From positions 17,184 to 81,183 of the forward strand of contig NZ_AUMW01000018.1 in assembly GCF_000430885.1 (NCBI RefSeq): a DNA stretch of 64,000 nucleotides, read 5' to 3'. The notes under the pieces are model-generated. The model saw only the letters and a program-made list of their open reading frames with translations, had not been told where the DNA came from and made no database searches. This document shows, one piece after another, positions 59,776-64,000 of the stretch. This DNA is from Desulfotruncus alcoholivorax DSM 16058. Its GTDB lineage: Bacteria > Bacillota > Desulfotomaculia > Desulfotomaculales > Desulfallaceae. A program made the translations under genes and the position numbers. How positions within the stretch are numbered: position 1 is the stretch's first letter; every line of letters starts with the position of its first letter.

Positions 59776-61830
59776 TTGAATTTAACCCAGATTACATCCC
59801 AAGTTGGTTCTACTGTTTTAAATAATTTACCATTCGTTCAATTACCAAAAGTAAAAAAAGAAAAAGGGGAAGTATCTTGTTCTGCTAAACTGGTTTTTGA
59901 TTTACAAAAAATACAGCTTTATTTTAAGTTTCACTCACGAGATAAAACTGAGCAGGAACTATTCTATTTTGGGAATAACAAGGGTGCTTCGGCACAGATA
60001 TTTTTAGTTCGTGCATTGAAGGATGTAAGATACTTGTTAGGTCCTGCATTAAGTGATTTGTTTTTGGAATTAAAAAAATTTAATATGCAAAATTGTGAGC
60101 TTGGCCAGATTTTAAAGGATTTGCAGAAAGCGGAATTATATGTTCAACTGGATAAAGTAAAGGGTGGATATGTAGCGAATGATAAATGGCGTGAATACCA
60201 GGGGAAAAAAGTTTATTATGATAAAAATAAAGGTACTTTTGTGGTTTCAGAACAGGTAATTACTATTGAAAGAATGATTAGAGATTTTGAGGAATTAAAT
60301 CCACAAGAGAAGATTGTTGTAATTATTCCATCCGTGGTTTTACCGGATGGCTCAGAACTGGCATTAAACGAACATCCGGATTATCATTTATTGGTGCGGA
60401 AATCAATGCGATTGGAAATGGATGATGTTAGCAAATTAAACAAGACAAAATTAAGAATATGTCATTTGTGTCGTTGTATGATGCCCCAAGTTGCTAGTGA
60501 TAAATATTTAGCGAAGTTGTCACGAACTGGATTAAACAAAATTTTTACGACAACTACAATAAATACTGCAAAAGGTATTAAAAAAACAGGATTCGATGAT
60601 TCTTATGCTATTTGTCAGAAATGTTACGGAAAACTCAGTCAAGGTGAACGGTATATAGCAGATAATCTTTCTGTCCGAATTGCTGGGGAAAGTGTTTTTA
60701 TCTTACCCGAAGGATTGCAAAAACCTTTTACCACATATGATTATTTCCCAAAAATTAAAGATGCCGTGGACTTTGTATTTAAAGTTAAGGATGCTAAAAA
60801 ATGGTATGATGAGGCCGAAATAGAAGCTGAAAATCAGTTTTTTCCTGGCGGAGGATATACTATTAATCTGGTGTTTTATAGATCTGATGGGAAATCAATT
60901 AAGGTATTAGATACATTGGAAGACGTACCCCCCTTTAGGATAATCGAAATCATGAAGTTTTTTGGAACTTGGAAAGATAGAATGAGAGAGCAGACTAAAT
61001 CTGGTATGTCTTTAGGAAAAGTTTATAGGATCATTCCTGTGCGCTCTAATAAAAAGAAAGAGCAACTGGATATTCAACGCGTCTTAGATGTATACAAGTC
61101 GCTATTACTAAGACAATTGATTAATCCAAGACTATTATTTCAATATGCAATGGAATCAATAGGTAAAGGATTATCTCAGATTCATAGACAGAAATATGAT
61201 ATCTATCGAAATTTACCGTATTACGCAAAAGAAGGAGCCGATTTTTATTTGCGCGATACTATAATGAACCATTTAGTTCTTATGCAAGTGTTACAAAAAA
61301 CTGATGTTTTACTTAAACCTATTTTTAGAAAGGATGTGGTGGCTTTGGAGCAAACATTTCAAAATGAGAAGGTGCAAGAATCTATTCAACGTATGGAGAA
61401 TTTTATACAGGAGCAAGGGTTTAGTGCTGAAGCTAGAGGGCTATTCTATTTAGGAGCGCTACTTCATCGAGTGGCATTAGCGCAATATAGTAAGGGACAC
61501 AAAAGTAAACCGATCTTGAAAAAAATAAATTTTCAGGGGATGAAGTCGCGGGATTTGCAACGACTTTTTTTGGATTTGACTGAAAAACTTTTACAATACA
61601 GACGGATGACAGCTTTTACGGATGCTCTTATTAGCCAGCACCAAATGTATTATGGCCATGTTGTTGCTAGTTCTAATGCAGAATTGGATGAATTACAAAA
61701 TGTCTTCTTCCTGTTAACAGGATATTCATATATGGTAAGTAGCAAAGTGCCGGATGCAAACAGTGAAGAAATACAGGCACAACAGGGTATTATGTCTGAA
61801 GAAGAGATTGGTCAAGAGGAAACTGAATAA
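59776..61830 (+). CDS. cas8b: Type I-B Cascade large subunit Cas8b (Csh1-like)
   Basis: A 684-residue large subunit of the type I-B interference complex, which recognises the PAM and helps recruit Cas3. The family zinc-finger pair is present: ICHLCRCM (about residue 230) and AICQKCYG (about residue 278). The rest is the long alpha-helical Csh1 body. TTG start with GGAGGTGAGG upstream. AT-rich codon use compared with cas6. cas7 follows after 18 nt. Confidence 0.85.
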   Translation: MNLTQITSQVGSTVLNNLPFVQLPKVKKEKGEVSCSAKLVFDLQKIQLYFKFHSRDKTEQELFYFGNNKGASAQIFLVRALKDVRYLLGPALSDLFLELKKFNMQNCELGQILKDLQKAELYVQLDKVKGGYVANDKWREYQGKKVYYDKNKGTFVVSEQVITIERMIRDFEELNPQEKIVVIIPSVVLPDGSELALNEHPDYHLLVRKSMRLEMDDVSKLNKTKLRICHLCRCMMPQVASDKYLAKLSRTGLNKIFTTTTINTAKGIKKTGFDDSYAICQKCYGKLSQGERYIADNLSVRIAGESVFILPEGLQKPFTTYDYFPKIKDAVDFVFKVKDAKKWYDEAEIEAENQFFPGGGYTINLVFYRSDGKSIKVLDTLEDVPPFRIIEIMKFFGTWKDRMREQTKSGMSLGKVYRIIPVRSNKKKEQLDIQRVLDVYKSLLLRQLINPRLLFQYAMESIGKGLSQIHRQKYDIYRNLPYYAKEGADFYLRDTIMNHLVLMQVLQKTDVLLKPIFRKDVVALEQTFQNEKVQESIQRMENFIQEQGFSAEARGLFYLGALLHRVALAQYSKGHKSKPILKKINFQGMKSRDLQRLFLDLTEKLLQYRRMTAFTDALISQHQMYYGHVVASSNAELDELQNVFFLLTGYSYMVSSKVPDANSEEIQAQQGIMSEEEIGQEETE

Positions 61831-61848
61831 AAGAAAGGGGAAAAAATA

Positions 61849-62907
61849 GTGGTTAAAAGTAATCGTGATTTTTTATTTTTGTTTGAGGCGGTAATGAATA
61901 ACCCAAATGGCGATCCTGACCAGGAAAATAAGCCACGCATGGACTATGAGACTAATACCCTACTGGTGAGTGATGCCAGACGTAAACGGGATGCGAGGGA
62001 TTTCATAAAAAGTAAGGGATACCCTATTTTTGTTGATACCTTATCAGAGAACAAGGTGTCCATGGAGACGATGTTTGACGCAGTAGTTGGGAGTTTTTTG
62101 CAAGATAACGTAAAAGCTAATAACCTTTTTAATAAGTATTCAAATCTAAAAGAACTGGCTGAAATTGCGGAGGTTTCTATCGAAGATTTAGATCAGTATA
62201 TTCGAAACAGAAAGGAACTACTTAAAAATAACAAGAAAAAGGCCGAGCTTATTAGATTCAACAATGAATTATTAACTGCAATAATTAAGGAAAAATTGAT
62301 TGACATTCGTTGGTTCGGTAGTGCGATGGCCGTGGAAGGAGTTTCAAGGACATACACAGGTCCTATTCAACTGGCTTGGGGTTACTCGTTACACCCTGTG
62401 GAATTGGTAATTTCAAATACGATATCTTCAATTATGAATGAGGATAATTCTACATTCGGAAAAAAATATAAAATTCATTATGCGCTAACAGCACATTACG
62501 GGACTGTAAGTAAACGCAATGCCGAAAAGACTGGGATGACAGAAGATGATTTAGCTTTATTTCGTAAGGCGTTGGTGCAAGGAATGATGAGTAATCAGAC
62601 GGATAGTAAACAAGGTCAATCTCCTCTGTTGTATTTGGAAATAGTTTATAACCCGGAATTTGACGGATATTTAGGTGATTTAAGGCGATTTATTAATGTG
62701 AATTATGATGAAAAACATTCAATTCGTAAGATTACTGATTTACAAATTGATTTTAAACCTTTAAATAATGTGTTAAGTAAAATTCCTGGAATGTATGAAA
62801 AAGTATTATTGTGGAAACATCCAGCTTTGGTGGAAGATGTCTTTAAGAACGTACCGATTCAGGTTGGTGAATTAGATTTATTTGAAACAATTCCGGCCCG
62901 TTCATAA
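61849..62907 (+). CDS. cas7: Type I-B Cascade backbone Cas7 (Csh2-like)
   Basis: A 352-residue RAMP subunit that polymerises along the crRNA. The start reads RDFLFLFEAVMNNPNGDPDQ, followed by ENKPRMDYETNTLLVSDARRKR, diagnostic of Cas7/Csh2 (N.NGDPD...R.D). The thumb region is GVSRTYTGPIQLAWGYSLHP. GTG start with AAAGGGG. Coupled to cas5. Confidence 0.95.
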   Translation: MVKSNRDFLFLFEAVMNNPNGDPDQENKPRMDYETNTLLVSDARRKRDARDFIKSKGYPIFVDTLSENKVSMETMFDAVVGSFLQDNVKANNLFNKYSNLKELAEIAEVSIEDLDQYIRNRKELLKNNKKKAELIRFNNELLTAIIKEKLIDIRWFGSAMAVEGVSRTYTGPIQLAWGYSLHPVELVISNTISSIMNEDNSTFGKKYKIHYALTAHYGTVSKRNAEKTGMTEDDLALFRKALVQGMMSNQTDSKQGQSPLLYLEIVYNPEFDGYLGDLRRFINVNYDEKHSIRKITDLQIDFKPLNNVLSKIPGMYEKVLLWKHPALVEDVFKNVPIQVGELDLFETIPARS

Positions 62908-62913
62908 GGGGGT

Positions 62914-63690
62914 ATGGTTTTGAATATTCTTTCATTTCGTCTAAAGGGGAAAATGGGGCATTTTCGGAGGTATTATTCTAATTCTTCCTCTTTAACATAT
63001 TCCATCCCACCCCGAACAACAATCTGCGGAATACTGGCTGGAATTTTAGGAATGGAGCGAGACAGTTATTATGAGCAGTTTTCTGTGGAGAACTGTGATA
63101 TAGCTTTGGCACTGCTTAGTCCGATAAAAAAACAGATTCATACTTTAAACTTGTTGATGATAAAATCTGATAACGACCTAAATGGTTCCCAAGAATTTCA
63201 TACGCAAATACCTACAGAGATGATCCTACCTGCTAATATACGCTCCGGTGAATTGCATTACCAGATTTGGGTACACCACAAAAATACACATATAATGAAT
63301 GTATTACATGAGGTATTGGGACAAGCTGATTACGGTTATGGTTCCAGATATATACCCGTCAGTTTGGGAACAGCCTATCATTTAGGATGGTTGGAGTATG
63401 ATGGTATAATCAAGGGAGTCGAGTGTTACAGCGAAGATGCAGAAGATGCATTAGAGTTTGACTCGGTTTTACCTATTAACTGTTTAAAACAGCTTTGCCT
63501 TGATGCGGTAGAGATAGGGGATCGATTTATCAGAGAAGAGCTACCGTTGGAGTTTGATAAAGACCGGCGATTAACTGCTAATGGAATGGGGGATGTACTC
63601 ATCAACTTATCAGCATCACATATCAAGGCTAAAGTTCATAGTTATGTCAAATTAGGTGAGCTAAATCAAAGAATTGTTTGGCTTAAATAA
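62914..63690 (+). CDS. cas5: Type I-B Cascade subunit Cas5
   Basis: A 258-residue RAMP subunit that caps the crRNA 5' handle. Pattern FRLKGKMGHFRRYYSNSSSL, then TYSIPPRTTICGILAGILGM, is the standard Cas5 N-terminus; the C-terminal half contains the glycine-rich loop region. ATG/TTG start ambiguity is only a few codons (GGGGGT before 62914). cas3, cas4, cas1 and cas2 should follow but an insertion element starts after its stop codon. Confidence 0.92.
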   Translation: MVLNILSFRLKGKMGHFRRYYSNSSSLTYSIPPRTTICGILAGILGMERDSYYEQFSVENCDIALALLSPIKKQIHTLNLLMIKSDNDLNGSQEFHTQIPTEMILPANIRSGELHYQIWVHHKNTHIMNVLHEVLGQADYGYGSRYIPVSLGTAYHLGWLEYDGIIKGVECYSEDAEDALEFDSVLPINCLKQLCLDAVEIGDRFIREELPLEFDKDRRLTANGMGDVLINLSASHIKAKVHSYVKLGELNQRIVWLK

Positions 63691-63697
63691 ATGTATT

Positions 63698-64000
63698 GAG
63701 AATATACTAAATTACGTGTAAATGGTTAATACTACCATTAAAGGAGTTGACCATTTATGCAAGCCATGCAAGACAAAACGATCAAGGAATTAGCAAAGGA
63801 TTGCCACAGTGTGGAAGACGTACATGAGATGCTCAAGAATCTATTCAAGGACATTTTGCAACAGATATTCGAGGCTGAAATTGAAGAGCACCTCGGGTAT
63901 AAAAAACACAGCATCGAAGGTAATAATACTGGAAACAGTCGTAACGGTTACAACAAAAAAACTATCCAAACCAAGTTCGGCAAGACAGAAATAGAAATTC
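63698..64000 (+). mobile_element. IS256-family insertion sequence, left end
   Basis: Begins just after the cas5 stop codon. GAGAATATACTAAATTACGTGTAAATGG (63698-63725) has the look of an IS256-type terminal inverted repeat (..TATAC..AATTACGTGTAA), but the outer boundary is not certain. The transposase gene starts at 63757 and runs off the window. Confidence 0.7.
63757..64000 (+). CDS. IS256-family transposase, 5' part
   Basis: First 81 codons of a DDE transposase: MQAMQDKTIKELAKDCHSVE, then LKNLFKDILQQIFEAEIEEH and LGYKKH...NSRNGYNKKTIQTKFG. The E.HLGY...N.RNGY..K pattern is typical of the N-terminal domain of IS256 mutator transposases. AAAGGAG lies 8-10 nt before ATG. Truncated by the window end. 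Insertion between cas5 and the expected cas3 may disconnect the downstream cas genes from the operon promoter. Confidence 0.92.
   Translation, partial: MQAMQDKTIKELAKDCHSVEDVHEMLKNLFKDILQQIFEAEIEEHLGYKKHSIEGNNTGNSRNGYNKKTIQTKFGKTEIEI

Overview
The window looks like the chromosome of an anaerobic, spore-forming Clostridia-type Firmicute, probably Peptococcaceae or Desulfotomaculum-like. This is an inference from several signs: a GerMN/Gmad2 spore-germination lipoprotein, a SpoIIIE/FtsK translocase, DUF1540 and DUF3243 proteins, a coenzyme-B12 ethanolamine lyase, tandem c-di-GMP-type signalling proteins, and a Clostridium pasteurianum-like nitrogenase with nifI1 and nifI2 inside the operon. No rRNA or tRNA gene was seen, so the genus is not fixed.

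Layout: (1) 0-5 kb is an accessory island. It holds a HigBA-like toxin-antitoxin pair with its operator, a frameshifted serine-recombinase remnant, a replication-protein-like fragment and topoisomerase III (topB) with an apparent ATT start. A 19-bp direct repeat resembling the 3' end of a tmRNA occurs at 1295 and 4748. (2) 5-12 kb carries signalling genes (CBS-GGDEF, HD-GYP, XRE, HD) and a sigma-54 activator next to a CoA-transferase that has its own -24/-12 promoter. (3) 12-18 kb is a decayed ethanolamine-utilisation locus: a sensor kinase fused in frame to half a permease, intact eutB and eutC, and eutA with two frameshifts. (4) 18-23 kb has a chemoreceptor remnant, NfeD-flotillin, and a TPP-riboswitch thiamine operon whose first gene is broken. 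(5) 23.4-34.8 kb is a complete core molybdenum-type nif cluster: nifV, then nifH-nifI1-nifI2-nifD-nifK-nifE-nifN-nifB, a [2Fe-2S] ferredoxin and an AnfO-like gene. (6) 35-40 kb has chemoreceptors (one deleted internally) and a TRAP transporter dctPQM. (7) 40-58 kb is mostly housekeeping: cyclophilin, lipoproteins, RNase P RNA, a second structured RNA, TetR, a UPF0173 hydrolase, a CaiB-type CoA-transferase, tandem HD, FtsK, PAS-HD-GYP, an FtsA-like protein and RecQ. (8) 58-64 kb is a type I-B CRISPR-Cas operon (cas6, then AT-rich cas8b-cas7-cas5) cut by an IS256-family element at the window edge.

Most notable is a repeated RNA leader design. Before the eut operon, before nifV, and three times in tandem before nifH, a six-base-loop hairpin with A1/G4-type loops overlaps the 5' arm of a terminator. 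This is the layout of ANTAR antiterminator targets, and suggests that nitrogenase and ethanolamine genes are controlled by antitermination. The eutV-type ANTAR regulator expected next to the eut kinase is missing, apparently lost in the deletion that fused the kinase to the permease.

A second theme is repeated internal deletion. At least four genes keep their first codons and/or their last part but lack the middle: two chemoreceptors, an AIR-synthase-like gene and the kinase-permease fusion. NfeD has lost its N-terminus. These may be true deletions or assembly joins.
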